Origin: Microbacterium sp. LWH13-1.2
Lineage (GTDB): Bacteria > Actinomycetota > Actinomycetes > Actinomycetales > Microbacteriaceae
Assembly: GCF_038397735.1 (NCBI RefSeq)
Contig: NZ_CP151635.1
Span: 3,038,001-3,102,000, forward strand
Direction: 5' to 3'
Length of the DNA: 64,000 bases
Shown here one piece after another: positions 28,100 to 36,941 of this stretch (position 1 is the stretch's first letter; every line of letters begins with the position of its first letter). The position numbers and the translations under genes are program-made. The notes beneath the pieces are model-generated. The model was given only the letters and a program-made list of their open reading frames with translations. It was not told where the DNA came from and searched no databases.

Positions 28100-29031
28100 C
28101 CACACTCACTCCGCCCCGGGTCGACGATGACCGCCGGCCCGACGAGCAGCCCGCTCCGCCCACGCGCGAGCGCATCTTCCGTCGCCGTGGTTCGGGAGAC
28201 TTCAGCAAGCCGACGCTCGGTGGCCTGATCGGTCGCTACGCGCTCCTGCTGCTTGTTCTCGTGCTCGTCATCGGTCCGTTCATCTGGCAGCTGTCGACCT
28301 CTTTCAAGGGACCGCAGGAGAACATCTACTCGTTCCCGCCCGACCTGATCCCCCGCGATCCGACGCTGCAGAACTATGCCACTGTCGCCGATATCGTCCC
28401 GGTCTACCTGTATGCCTGGCACTCCCTGCTCGTCTCGGTCGGCACGGTGCTCAGCAACGTGGTGCTGGCCACCTTCGCGGGCTATGCGCTCGGATGCATG
28501 CGGTTCCGCGGCAAATGGATCGTCATGGCCATCCTGCTCTCGACCCTGCTCTTCCCCGGCGAGGTCACGGTCACGAGCAACTTCCTCACGATCCGCGCGC
28601 TCGGGCTCGCCGACACCCTGTGGGGCGTGTTCCTTCCCGGCGCCATCAGTGCCATGAACGTACTGCTCATCGCCACGGCCTGCCGCATGATCCCGAAGGA
28701 CGTCCTCGACGCCGCGACCGTCGACGGGGCCACCACCTGGCAGCGGATCCGTCACATCGTGTGGCCCAACATCCGCGGCATGGTCTCGGTCGTCGCCATC
28801 TTCGCCTTCATCGGCGCATGGGACGACTACCTCTGGCCGCTGATCGTGCTCTCCGATCCGGCGAAGTACACACTCACCGTCGGCATGGCCTACCTGAACA
28901 GCAGCTTCTCTGTCGATCCTCGCCTGATCGCGGCGGGCACCATGATCGCGCTCGTGCCGATCGTCATCATGTTCTCGTTCACTCAGCGGTTCTTCTTCAA
29001 GGGCGTGCAGGAGGGTGCGATCAAGGGGTGA
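28096..29031 (+). CDS. ABC sugar permease 2 (MalG-type)
   Basis: The 311-residue permease has a charged cytoplasmic N-terminus (about 1-45), six membrane helices and the loop PKDVLDAATVDGATTWQRIRHIVWP for ATPase contact. It ends FFFKGVQEGAIKG, the typical MalG/LacG tail. It is coupled to permease 1 by an ATGA overlap, and to the GH92 gene by a GTGA overlap at 29028. Confidence 0.9.
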   Translation: MTTLTPPRVDDDRRPDEQPAPPTRERIFRRRGSGDFSKPTLGGLIGRYALLLLVLVLVIGPFIWQLSTSFKGPQENIYSFPPDLIPRDPTLQNYATVADIVPVYLYAWHSLLVSVGTVLSNVVLATFAGYALGCMRFRGKWIVMAILLSTLLFPGEVTVTSNFLTIRALGLADTLWGVFLPGAISAMNVLLIATACRMIPKDVLDAATVDGATTWQRIRHIVWPNIRGMVSVVAIFAFIGAWDDYLWPLIVLSDPAKYTLTVGMAYLNSSFSVDPRLIAAGTMIALVPIVIMFSFTQRFFFKGVQEGAIKG

Positions 29032-32000
29032 GCATCGTGCATCTCGTGCCGGCGGACGGCCCGGCCGACCCTCCCTCGTCCCGTCCGCGGGCAGGAGTGC
29101 TGCGCGGTCAGGTCTTCGCCTTCGCCTTCGACCCGTCGGCCGGTGTGCAGCGGATCGATGTTCCCGGGCTCGCAGACATGCCCGTCACGCCTGACACCGT
29201 GTTGCACTGGGCGTTCTACGCCGACGGCTCCGACGCCGCCCTCGCCCCGCACGCGGCGCTCGCGGTGACGGTCGATGTGCGCGGCGCCGACGACTCGAGG
29301 CTCGGGGAGATCGCCGCCGTGCGTGATCGGTACGACTTCCCCATCACCGCTGGCGCGCAGTTCGCAGCACGCTGGAGCCTGCCGGAGCAGTGGAACGCCG
29401 ACACCGTGTCGCTGGCCCCGATGCTCAGTGACTCGGCGCCGCAGACCTCGGTCACGGTCGAGCTCGTCTTCGGCACCGCGTCACTGGCCTCAGAGCCGCA
29501 CCTGCCGTCACGCGTCAGCGGCTTCGTGCAGTGCGTCGTCGACGAGATGCCGGATTCGGCTGCGGCGGAGGACACTCCTCCCGTCGAACGCGTGGACACC
29601 CGTCGAGGCACGCACTCGGGCCCGCGCTTCTCGCGCGGCAACACGATTCCTGCGGTCGCCGTTCCACACGGCTTCACGTTCGTCACCCCGGCCACCGATG
29701 CGTCAGACACGCGCTGGCCCTACCGCCCGAGCATCCATGACGACGCACCGGGGCGCCGCCTCGAAGCACTCCAGTTCTCTCATCAGCCGAGCCCGTGGAT
29801 CGGCGACCGCTCGGTGCTCCAGCTGATGCCGTTCGACGGGCGCCCGCTGTCTGACCGTGCGGAGCGTCGACGCTGGATCACGCCCGGCACCGAGCGCGCC
29901 CGCCCGCACGAGTACTCGGTCGACCTCGGCGGACTGCGCGCAGAGATGACCGCGACCTCGCACGCCGCCGCCTTGCGGGTGCGCGGCGCCGAGGCCGACG
30001 CCGTCGTCGGGTTCGTGATCGATCAGCCGACCGACGAGGGGCAGCTGGAGTGGACGGATGACGGGGGCTTCGAGGGGTGGACGCCCGAGGGTCCCGCGGA
30101 CTGGGGCAACGCTCCGCGCTGCTACTTCGCCGGCATCGTGCTGCGGGGCGAGGGCGACGACGCCCCGGGCCCGCATGGCACGCTCGACGACGACGGGCGA
30201 GCCCGGGTCACCGGCTACGTCGGCGGCCGAGGGTCGCTCGAGGTGCGGGTGGCGGTGTCGTTCGTGTCGGTGGAGCAGGCCAGGCGCAGCCTCACGCTCG
30301 AAGCACCGGCTGAGGTGACCTACGAAGAGTTGCGGGCGGCATCCGCAGCATCCTGGAACCGTGTGCTGGGGCGCGTGACCATCCCGCCCCTCCCCGAGGC
30401 GGAGGCTCCGTATCGCCGACTGGCGCACGACGAGCATGTGAGCCGGATCGCCGCGGCCCTGCACCGGATGCATCTCTATCCGAACACCGCCGCCGAGAAC
30501 GCGGGAACCACCGACGCCCCGTACCTTCGGTTCGCCGACGTCTTCGCGGCGCGCGAGCCGTTCGGCGAGCGCGCCACCAGCGCCCCGATCGTCGATGGCG
30601 AACTCGTGGTGAACAACGGATATTGGGACACCTACCGCACCGAATGGCCGGCGCTCGCGATGCTGGATCCTGCGCTGACCGGCAGGCTGCTCGATGGGCA
30701 GCTCGAGCAGTATCGCCGCGGAGGCTGGATGGCCCGGTGGAGTGCTCCGGGATACGTCGACAGCATGGTGGGAACGTCGAGTGACCAGATCTTCGCCGAC
30801 GCCGCCCGGTGGGGCGTGCAGTACGACCGCGCGGAGGCGTTCGAGAGCGGCTGGCGCAACGCCTGCGAGGCGGGGCCCGATGCGCTGCGCGGTCGCAAGG
30901 GCATCGCCCGCGGGCGCTTCACCGGATTCATCTCGTCGGACGTGCCCGAGGGCATGAGCTGGACCATCGAGAACGCCGTGAGCGATGCCGCACTCGGCCG
31001 GTTCGCCGCGCAGCTCGCCGCCGACGCGGAGCAGCACTCCGACGCGGAATCTGCACAGGATGCCGCGCGCTACCGCTCCTTCGCCCGCTACTTCGCGAAC
31101 CGGGCACTGTCGTACCGCACTCTGTTCGATGCCGACTCCGGGTTCCTCCGCGGCAAGGACACCGCCGGAGACTTCGCCGCCGGCTTCGATCCGCGCCTCT
31201 GGGGCGGCGACAATGTCGAGACGAACGCATGGGGCATGTCGGTCGGTGCCGTGCACGACGGAGCCGGACTCGCGGCGCTTCATGGCGGCGGCGACGCCTT
31301 CGGTCAGCACCTCGACGCGCTCTTCTCGGAGCCCGAGAGCGCCGACGAGCGATTCGGCGGGGCTTACGGCACCGTGATCCACGAGCAGCGCGAGGCTCGG
31401 GCTCTGCGCTCGGGTATGTGCGCGATCTCGAATCAGCCCGCCCACCACATCCCCTTCATGTACGCGTTCAGCGACCGGCCGTGGCGCACCGCGGCGATCG
31501 TGAACGACCTCGCCGGCCGTCTCTTCGCGGGCGCGCACATCGGTCAGGGATTCCCCGGCGACGAGGACAACGGCGAGATGAGCGCGTGGTGGCTGTGGGC
31601 TGCCCTCGGGCTCTACCCGCTCGAGCTCGCGTCGGGAGTGCTGCGGATCGGGTCTCCCCTGTTCGACGACATCCGCGTCGATCGCGGCGACGGCTCGTCG
31701 CTTCGCATCCGCTCTCATCGCAGCGCGCCGGGCGCCCATGTGCTGCAGAGTGCGCGACTCGACGGGGTCGCGCTGCCGCGAGCCGAACTGCCCGTCGAGG
31801 CGCTCGTCGGCGACGCCGAGCTGGAGCTGGTCTTCGGCGCCGACCCTTCGGATGCCCTCGAGACGAGCGATCACGAACCGGCAGATGTCGCAGCCTGGTG
31901 TCGCGATCTGACGGCCGACCGAGCAGACGTGATCGCGTCAGCATCCGTCGTCGATGCCTCGCGTCTCTTCGACGACGGCGATCCGAGCGGTTCGAGCGGC

Positions 32001-32288
32001 GTCGCCCTGGCTGCCGGCGAATGGGCGGGGTGCCGCTTCACCGAGCCCCGCGCCGTCAGCGACCTCACCGTGACGATGGTCGCTGCAGCCCCGTCGTCGC
32101 GCCTGCAATGGGAGGTCATCGATGAGGACGGATGCTGGACCGCGACGCCGACCACGCACGACGCGGAGCTTGCCGCAGACCGCACCACCCCGTTCGCGCT
32201 GGCGTCACGGGCTGTGACCCCGGCGATCCGCGTGCGGGCGGAGGCCGGGGTCACGATCCGTCAGATCGAGGTCTTCGACCTCGGGTGA
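29028..32288 (+). CDS. GH92 alpha-mannosidase without signal peptide
   Basis: GH92 enzymes are calcium-dependent, inverting exo-alpha-mannosidases, often acting on alpha-1,2 links of high-mannose N-glycans. The 1086-residue protein has a beta-sandwich N-domain with NTIPAVAVPHGFTFVTP. Its (alpha/alpha)6 catalytic domain includes NNGYWDTYRTEWPAL, NQPAHHIPFMYAFSD and GFPGDEDNGEMSAWW (Glu846-Glu850). The last 120 or so residues resemble a discoidin/F5-8-type carbohydrate-binding domain. There is no secretion signal, unlike many GH92, which fits trimming after import. The GTG at 29028 overlaps the permease stop. The GTG at 29037 is an alternative with a better-placed GGGGTGAG. Confidence 0.9.
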   Translation: MSIVHLVPADGPADPPSSRPRAGVLRGQVFAFAFDPSAGVQRIDVPGLADMPVTPDTVLHWAFYADGSDAALAPHAALAVTVDVRGADDSRLGEIAAVRDRYDFPITAGAQFAARWSLPEQWNADTVSLAPMLSDSAPQTSVTVELVFGTASLASEPHLPSRVSGFVQCVVDEMPDSAAAEDTPPVERVDTRRGTHSGPRFSRGNTIPAVAVPHGFTFVTPATDASDTRWPYRPSIHDDAPGRRLEALQFSHQPSPWIGDRSVLQLMPFDGRPLSDRAERRRWITPGTERARPHEYSVDLGGLRAEMTATSHAAALRVRGAEADAVVGFVIDQPTDEGQLEWTDDGGFEGWTPEGPADWGNAPRCYFAGIVLRGEGDDAPGPHGTLDDDGRARVTGYVGGRGSLEVRVAVSFVSVEQARRSLTLEAPAEVTYEELRAASAASWNRVLGRVTIPPLPEAEAPYRRLAHDEHVSRIAAALHRMHLYPNTAAENAGTTDAPYLRFADVFAAREPFGERATSAPIVDGELVVNNGYWDTYRTEWPALAMLDPALTGRLLDGQLEQYRRGGWMARWSAPGYVDSMVGTSSDQIFADAARWGVQYDRAEAFESGWRNACEAGPDALRGRKGIARGRFTGFISSDVPEGMSWTIENAVSDAALGRFAAQLAADAEQHSDAESAQDAARYRSFARYFANRALSYRTLFDADSGFLRGKDTAGDFAAGFDPRLWGGDNVETNAWGMSVGAVHDGAGLAALHGGGDAFGQHLDALFSEPESADERFGGAYGTVIHEQREARALRSGMCAISNQPAHHIPFMYAFSDRPWRTAAIVNDLAGRLFAGAHIGQGFPGDEDNGEMSAWWLWAALGLYPLELASGVLRIGSPLFDDIRVDRGDGSSLRIRSHRSAPGAHVLQSARLDGVALPRAELPVEALVGDAELELVFGADPSDALETSDHEPADVAAWCRDLTADRADVIASASVVDASRLFDDGDPSGSSGVALAAGEWAGCRFTEPRAVSDLTVTMVAAAPSSRLQWEVIDEDGCWTATPTTHDAELAADRTTPFALASRAVTPAIRVRAEAGVTIRQIEVFDLG

Positions 32289-32307
32289 TCATTTCGATCT
32301 CAGGGGA

Positions 32308-33516
32308 TCACTTCGACAGGATGAACGACACCTCGGTGGTGTTCCCGGCGACGTCGACGACCTGCAGCGTGTTCGCGCCAGTGACCGCTCCGAAGGCGCC
32401 CGACTTCACGAAGTTCAGGTCGCTCCACTCGTTGTCTGTGAGATCCTTCTCGACGCCGTTGACGTAGAGCCTGTCGATCTTGCCCTCGTCGTAGAGCGTG
32501 AAGCTGACCCGCTGATAGCCGACCGCCGCATCGCCCTTCGTGAACCGCGCGCCCTCCTTGACCGTGACGGTCGGGGGCGTCGTGTCGCGGGGCGCCGCCC
32601 GATACTCGGTCGCCTCGCCCTTCAGCGCCTCGGTGATGCCCGAGAGATACGCCGACTGGTCGGTCGCGGTGAGGTTGTACGCGACATAGACGCCGTAGCC
32701 GTCGGCGACGGTGCGGGTCGCGAAGTCCGCGGCGGTGGCTGCGCTCGTGTTCGCCAGGTCGATGGCCGCAGCCCCGAGCAGACCGCGGTCCTCAAGGCCG
32801 GGAACGACGGGCGCATCGTAGGTCGGGTAGTAGGGGTTCCAGGCGTAGTCGAGCACGCTCGCGGCATCGAACAGCGTGAAGTCGGTCGTCGTATAGGTCG
32901 GGCCGATCGCGTACAGGCTGATGATCTTGTCGGGGCCGAGTCGATCGCGCAGCGCGGTGGCCAGCCATCCGAACGACTCCGCATTGGGCTGCGGCGTGCC
33001 ATTGGCGCCGTAGTTCGTCCACTCGTCGTCGAAGTCGATGCCGTCGAGCCCGTAGGTCGTCACGGCGTCGGCGAGCTGAGCGGCGAACGCATCGGCCTGC
33101 GCGAACGAGGTGAAGTTCGCGAAGCCGGCACCCTGGTGGTTGCCGAGCACCGAGAGCAGCACCTTGGTGCCCTTCGCCTGCACAGGACGGATCTGCGTCT
33201 CGGCATCGTCGAGCGTCTCGGTGACCCGCTCGTTGAAGTGCAGGTATGCCTTCTCACCGTCGTAGTTGATGTTCGCAGCGAAGATCATCGCCATGTCGAT
33301 GGCTGCATCGCCGGACTCGGCGAGCGTGTAGTCGGCGACGTTGGCTAAATCGTTCGAGTTCACCTCGACGTAGACGGCGAGCTTCGGGTCGACGGGCTCA
33401 GCGCTCTCGGCGGCGGCCCCCAGCGAACCGGTGAGAATGCCTGCAGCAGCGGTCGCGAACACCCCCAGCCCGGCGATGCCCTTTCGCAATCGGTGATTCC
33501 TGACGTTCTGACTCAT
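32308..33516 (-). CDS. Secreted EndoH-like GH18 endo-beta-N-acetylglucosaminidase
   Basis: It cuts between the two core GlcNAc residues of high-mannose N-glycans. The 402-residue protein has a signal peptide (basic start then GIAGLGVFATAAAGILTGSLG, cleavage near residue 35). The GH18 barrel carries the DxxDxDxE motif DGIDFDDE at 158-165, with catalytic Glu165. It shares segments with Streptomyces endoglycosidase H, such as PDKIISLYAIGP and DYAWNPYYPTYD. The C-terminal 90 residues (TPPTVTVKEGARF onward) look like an added Ig-like beta-sandwich. AAGGAG precedes the ATG. An operator copy 62 bases upstream ties it to the LacI regulon. It is convergent with the GH92 gene. Confidence 0.92.
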   Translation of the reverse strand: MSQNVRNHRLRKGIAGLGVFATAAAGILTGSLGAAAESAEPVDPKLAVYVEVNSNDLANVADYTLAESGDAAIDMAMIFAANINYDGEKAYLHFNERVTETLDDAETQIRPVQAKGTKVLLSVLGNHQGAGFANFTSFAQADAFAAQLADAVTTYGLDGIDFDDEWTNYGANGTPQPNAESFGWLATALRDRLGPDKIISLYAIGPTYTTTDFTLFDAASVLDYAWNPYYPTYDAPVVPGLEDRGLLGAAAIDLANTSAATAADFATRTVADGYGVYVAYNLTATDQSAYLSGITEALKGEATEYRAAPRDTTPPTVTVKEGARFTKGDAAVGYQRVSFTLYDEGKIDRLYVNGVEKDLTDNEWSDLNFVKSGAFGAVTGANTLQVVDVAGNTTEVSFILSK

Positions 33517-33577
33517 GACGGATCGTCTCCTTCGGCGTCGTTGTCGAATCCGGCCGCACCGTCGCGACCTGCGGCCG

Positions 33578-33593
33578 ACTATAGCGCTTAAGT
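33578..33593. promoter_or_regulatory. LacI operator copy 5 (endoglycosidase promoter)
   Basis: On the minus strand the site reads ACTTAAGCGCTATAGT, an almost complete palindrome and a match to the locus consensus. It lies 62 bases before the endoglycosidase start. Confidence 0.8.
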
Positions 33594-33626
33594 ACGCCAT
33601 CCGGAAGAAGTCCGGTCCGACGGCCA

Positions 33627-33660
33627 GGAGGGGGCGGATGCTGCAGCATCCGCCCCCTCC
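33627..33660. terminator. Terminator after the L-fucose isomerase-family gene
   Basis: A perfect 34-bp palindrome (17-bp arms, loopless on paper; in RNA the centre would open) lies 36 bases after the stop of the minus-strand isomerase gene and before the endoglycosidase promoter. It insulates the two regulons. Confidence 0.88.
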
Positions 33661-33696
33661 CCCGGCCGCCCTCCGGAGTCCGCCCTCACCCAGCGG

Positions 33697-35328
33697 TCAG
33701 ATCGTCACGTCTCCGACCAGGTTGACCTTGATGCCCATGCCCGCGAACATCGCAGCCTTGGCGATCAGCGCCTTGTCTGCCGTCTCGGCATCCGGCGCGT
33801 AGACGAGCTGAGCGTGATTGGCCTTGTGCCGGGCCATGAACTGATCGCGCGAGATGCCGTGCAGGACCACGTGCGCGATCGGCCACTCCGGGTTCGTCGC
33901 GTCCTTGCGGCGCTGGGTCTCCTCGGTCGGGAGCTCGACGACGGAGGCGCGGAAGATGTCGGCCTGCAGGATGCCGTCGGCGATGAACACGCGCGACAGC
34001 ACGATCTCGCCGGGCTTCGAGACGCCGTTGATCGTGGCGCCGCCCGCGGGGAAGAAGACATGGCCCTGACGCCATCCCTCGGCGTTCTGCCACCCGCCGA
34101 GGTGCGACGCGGGGACCGAGCCCGAGATCTCGTAGACCCAGACGAACCGACCGTCGAAGTCCTCACCCCACCGCACGTCGTGCAGCGTGTTGTCTGGCAC
34201 GAGGCCCATCGCGCGCCACACCCGATCGGTGACCAGCGCATCGACCGCGACGCCCTCGTCGGCCTCGTTGAAGTGGGGGAAGGCTCGGCCCTCGTGCAGC
34301 ACGCGCGAGCCGTCACGGGATGTGACGGGCGGGCGCTCGGTCGAGTTGAGGATCCCCTCGGCCAGATCCGATGCCGGAACGAGGTCCTTGAGTCCCTGCT
34401 GGTACTGGATGCCGACGGCGTCGAGGCCGAAGTCGTCGGCGATGCGGAGCGCGGCGATGTACATCTTCAGCTGCCACTGCACCTGCTCGCGGGTCAGCTC
34501 GGTCTCGGCATCCTCGCCGTACCGGAACGTCATGCCCGCGTCGATCAGCCAGTCGTAGGCGGCATCCGCCTCGCCATCGGTGACGTTCAGCATCTCGGCA
34601 TACAGAGCCGACTGCGAGAGACGCTCCTTGTAGATGCCGGTCTTATTGAGCAGCTCGTCGTCGAAGATCGCGTTGTACATGCCCATGCAGCCCTCGTCGA
34701 AGACGCCGATGATGGCCTTCTCGGCGAGCAGCTCTGCGGCGAGCGCCTCACCCAGCGCCTTCTCGGGGCCGTCGGGCAGCTCGGGCAGCGGACGCACGTG
34801 GGACGCGTCGTGCGTGATCGAGCCGGTCTCGGTCCACTCCACGATGCCTCTTCTGAACCACTCGTCGGTGAAATCGACCGACCAGATCGTGGCGTACGGC
34901 TTGTCCATCTTGGTGAGGCCCGCGTTCAGGCCGAGGAGTCCGACGAGGCCGGGCCAGTCGCCGGCGAAGTTCGCGACGGTGAGGATCGGCCCCTCGTGCG
35001 TGCGCAGGCCCGCGAGCACGTGGTGCGAGTACTGCCAGACCGCCTCGGCGACGATCAGCGGAGCATCCGTCGGGATGTTCTTGAAGACCTCGAGACCCAT
35101 GCGCTGGCTCGAGATGAAGCCGTGGCCGGTCGCCGGGTCGACGTCGTTGGCGCGGATGACAGTCCACCCCAGGTCGTTGAAGACGCCGGTCACGCCCGCT
35201 TCGAGCTCGACCTGCACGGGCCAGCCGCCGGTGTTGGCGGCCTCGCGCAGGTCGCCCGAGGCGATCAGGTACGCGGTCTTCGGCGCGGACGCCGGTCGGG
35301 ATGCCGGTGCCGGCAGGGTGTAGGTCAT
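33697..35328 (-). CDS. L-fucose/L-arabinose isomerase-family protein
   Basis: The 543-residue protein is a member of the L-fucose isomerase-like superfamily of metal-dependent aldose-ketose isomerases. Visible segments include TILTVANFAGDWPGLVGLLGLN-like core sequence near 125-145, GVFDEGCMGMYNAIFDDELLN (a likely metal/substrate region with Glu and Asp) and VGIQYQQGLKDLVP. AGGAGG sits 8 bases before the ATG. The promoter contains a TGAAATCGGTTTCA operator, also found before the adjacent LacI gene and a sugar-acid operon at 44.7 kb. The substrate is not certain: L-fucose, D-arabinose or a related sugar. It is followed by a strong terminator. Confidence 0.75.
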   Translation of the reverse strand: MTYTLPAPASRPASAPKTAYLIASGDLREAANTGGWPVQVELEAGVTGVFNDLGWTVIRANDVDPATGHGFISSQRMGLEVFKNIPTDAPLIVAEAVWQYSHHVLAGLRTHEGPILTVANFAGDWPGLVGLLGLNAGLTKMDKPYATIWSVDFTDEWFRRGIVEWTETGSITHDASHVRPLPELPDGPEKALGEALAAELLAEKAIIGVFDEGCMGMYNAIFDDELLNKTGIYKERLSQSALYAEMLNVTDGEADAAYDWLIDAGMTFRYGEDAETELTREQVQWQLKMYIAALRIADDFGLDAVGIQYQQGLKDLVPASDLAEGILNSTERPPVTSRDGSRVLHEGRAFPHFNEADEGVAVDALVTDRVWRAMGLVPDNTLHDVRWGEDFDGRFVWVYEISGSVPASHLGGWQNAEGWRQGHVFFPAGGATINGVSKPGEIVLSRVFIADGILQADIFRASVVELPTEETQRRKDATNPEWPIAHVVLHGISRDQFMARHKANHAQLVYAPDAETADKALIAKAAMFAGMGIKVNLVGDVTI

Positions 35329-35362
35329 GACTCGCGTCCTCCTTGATCGCACGTGTTCTGCC

Positions 35363-35392
35363 ACTGTATGTGAAATCGGTTTCAGACTGCAA
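35363..35392 (-). promoter_or_regulatory. Isomerase promoter with LacI-type operator
   Basis: On the minus strand TTGCAG (35392-35387), an 18-base spacer and TACAGT (35368-35363) form a promoter. The operator TGAAATCGGTTTCA (35371-35384) fills the spacer, so a bound repressor would exclude RNA polymerase. Confidence 0.75.
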
Positions 35393-35510
35393 CCGGTCAT
35401 CCGTTCTGCACTGTCGCCAACTTCGCCGACTTGTGCACACCGAGTGTGAACTCCGGCATACAGCGCGGGACCCCGGTGACATCCTGAGTTCCGCGCCGAA
35501 CAATGGAGGT

Positions 35511-35864
35511 ATGGACTTGAGCGATCCGCAGGCCTGGACGATGATCGGCATCTTCGCGAGCGCGATGCTCGGCGGCATGACCCTGATGACGACACAGTTC
35601 AGCCGGGTGCTTCGCGCCGAGATCGGGGGCCTTCGCGGCGAGCTCGGCGGCGAGATCGGCGGCCTTCGCGGCGAGCTCGGCGGGCTTCGCGGCGAGTTGC
35701 GCGGCGAGATCGACGTGCTGCGCACTGAGATGCGAGCCGGTTTCGAGGTGATGAACGTGCGGCTCGACTCCCTCGACACCCGACTCACTCGTGTCGAGGG
35801 CAAAGTCGACGACCTCGACACCGAGCTCACGCACCTCGCGACTCGGTTCTGGCGGTCTCAGTGA
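35511..35864 (+). CDS. Small membrane-anchored coiled-coil protein (117 aa)
   Basis: The ATG has GGAGGT directly before it, so the spacing is very short. Residues about 8-27 (WTMIGIFASAMLGGMTLMTT) form one membrane helix. The rest is a heptad-rich coiled coil with an in-frame repeat of GGLRGELGGEI-type units (about 40-70), then a Leu-rich end (LDSLDTRLTRVEGKVDDLDTE). The function is unknown. Single-helix coiled-coil proteins of this type are common and often annotated hypothetical. The repeat encodes alternating Arg/Glu, ideal for oligomerisation. Confidence 0.65.
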   Translation: MDLSDPQAWTMIGIFASAMLGGMTLMTTQFSRVLRAEIGGLRGELGGEIGGLRGELGGLRGELRGEIDVLRTEMRAGFEVMNVRLDSLDTRLTRVEGKVDDLDTELTHLATRFWRSQ

Positions 35865-35880
35865 GGGACCGCGGGTGCTG

Positions 35881-36876
35881 TCAGCCCCTGGCCGCGGCGA
35901 CGGCGCTGGCCGGCTGGATCTCGTTGCGCAGCACCACCGTGCGCGACGGCTGATCATCGCCGCCGATGCGCTCCAGCAGCATCCGCGCCGCCGTCACTCC
36001 CATATGACGTGCGGGCAGCCGCACGACCGTCACGGCTGTGGGCGAGAGCGTCGTGAAGGGCAGCGAACCGATCACCGCCACGCCGACCTGCGGCGGAGTC
36101 AGTCCCTGCTCGGTCAGCACCTGGATCGCTCCAACGCCGATGAGGTTGTTGCCGGCCACCACCGCGTCAGGCGGCTCGGGGAGGGCGAGCAGCTGCTCCA
36201 TCGCCTCTCGCCCGCCGTCGACGCGGAACGTGGTGAACCGCTCGAGGTCGTCGAGGTCGAGATCCGGGTGCGCTGCGCTCAGCGCCTGGCGCCAGCCCGC
36301 GGCCCGCTCGGCCGCAGTGTCGATGTGCTCGGGGCCGCCGATGTAGGCGATGCGCCGGTATCCGGCATCGATGAGATCTTCCGCGGCCGAGGCACCGGCC
36401 GCCCGGTTCGCCATGACGACGCCGTCGATGTCGTAGGTCGTGCTGCGGTCGACGGCGACGACCGGCCGCCCCGTCGCGAGGATGCCGCCGAGGTCGGAGC
36501 GCTCGTCGGCGGTCGCGATGATCACGCCGGACATGTGCTCGGAGATCGCGATCTGCAGATAGGTCGCCTCCTTCTCGAGCTGTGAGTCGGAGTTGCAGAG
36601 TACGACCGAGTACCCGGCCTCCGAGGCGACGTCTTCGACACCTCGGGCCATCTCGGTGAAGTACGGGTTCTCGATGTCGGGGATCACGAGGCCGATGACC
36701 TCGGAGCTCTGCCGCCGCAGGGTGCGAGCGGTGCGGTTGGGGGTGAAGCGCAGCTGTTCGGCGGCTCGACGCACCGCCTCGACCTTCGACGCCGAGACGC
36801 TGGTGCCGTTGAACACGCGCGAGACGGTGGCCGGCGAGACCTGCGCGAGTCGAGCGACGTCGTAGATCGTGACCAT
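35881..36876 (-). CDS. LacI-family regulator of the isomerase and sugar-acid regulon
   Basis: The 331-residue protein begins with a canonical LacI helix-turn-helix (VTIYDVARLAQVSPATVSRVFNG). A sugar-sensing domain follows, with the motifs VIGLVIPDIENPYFTEMARGV and GYRRIAYIGGPEHIDTAAER. The ATG at 36876 is preferred because a TACAGT -10 box ends 6 bases upstream, giving a leaderless transcript. A GTG two codons earlier is possible. A near-match of TGAAATCGRTTTCA overlaps that -10, so it is probably autorepressed. The inducer is unknown but should be the sugar handled by the genes it shares operators with. Confidence 0.87.
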   Translation of the reverse strand: MVTIYDVARLAQVSPATVSRVFNGTSVSASKVEAVRRAAEQLRFTPNRTARTLRRQSSEVIGLVIPDIENPYFTEMARGVEDVASEAGYSVVLCNSDSQLEKEATYLQIAISEHMSGVIIATADERSDLGGILATGRPVVAVDRSTTYDIDGVVMANRAAGASAAEDLIDAGYRRIAYIGGPEHIDTAAERAAGWRQALSAAHPDLDLDDLERFTTFRVDGGREAMEQLLALPEPPDAVVAGNNLIGVGAIQVLTEQGLTPPQVGVAVIGSLPFTTLSPTAVTVVRLPARHMGVTAARMLLERIGGDDQPSRTVVLRNEIQPASAVAAARG

Positions 36877-36882
36877 CGGCAC

Positions 36883-36898
36883 ACTGTAACCGATTTCA
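36883..36898 (-). promoter_or_regulatory. Autoregulatory promoter/operator of the second LacI gene
   Basis: TGTAACCGATTTCA (36885-36898) matches 12 of 14 positions of TGAAATCGATTTCA. The minus-strand -10 TACAGT (36888-36883) overlaps it. Confidence 0.65.
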
Positions 36899-36941
36899 AT
36901 CGCGTCGGGGAGCTCGCGATCAGGCAGACGAGGCCCGACGG

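Noticed and set aside
26357..28105. Long minus-strand open frame opposite the ABC transporter genes
   Set aside because: The plus-strand genes have full family motifs and overlaps. The opposite frame is His/Arg/Glu-rich with no recognisable domain.
29703..31874. 723-codon open frame opposite the GH92 gene
   Set aside because: Shadow of the GH92 coding sequence. It has no start signal and no motif.
32308..33516. GH18 protein as a chitinase
   Set aside because: The sequence around DGIDFDDE and WNPYYPTYD follows endoglycosidase H rather than chitinases, and the neighbours are mannosidases.
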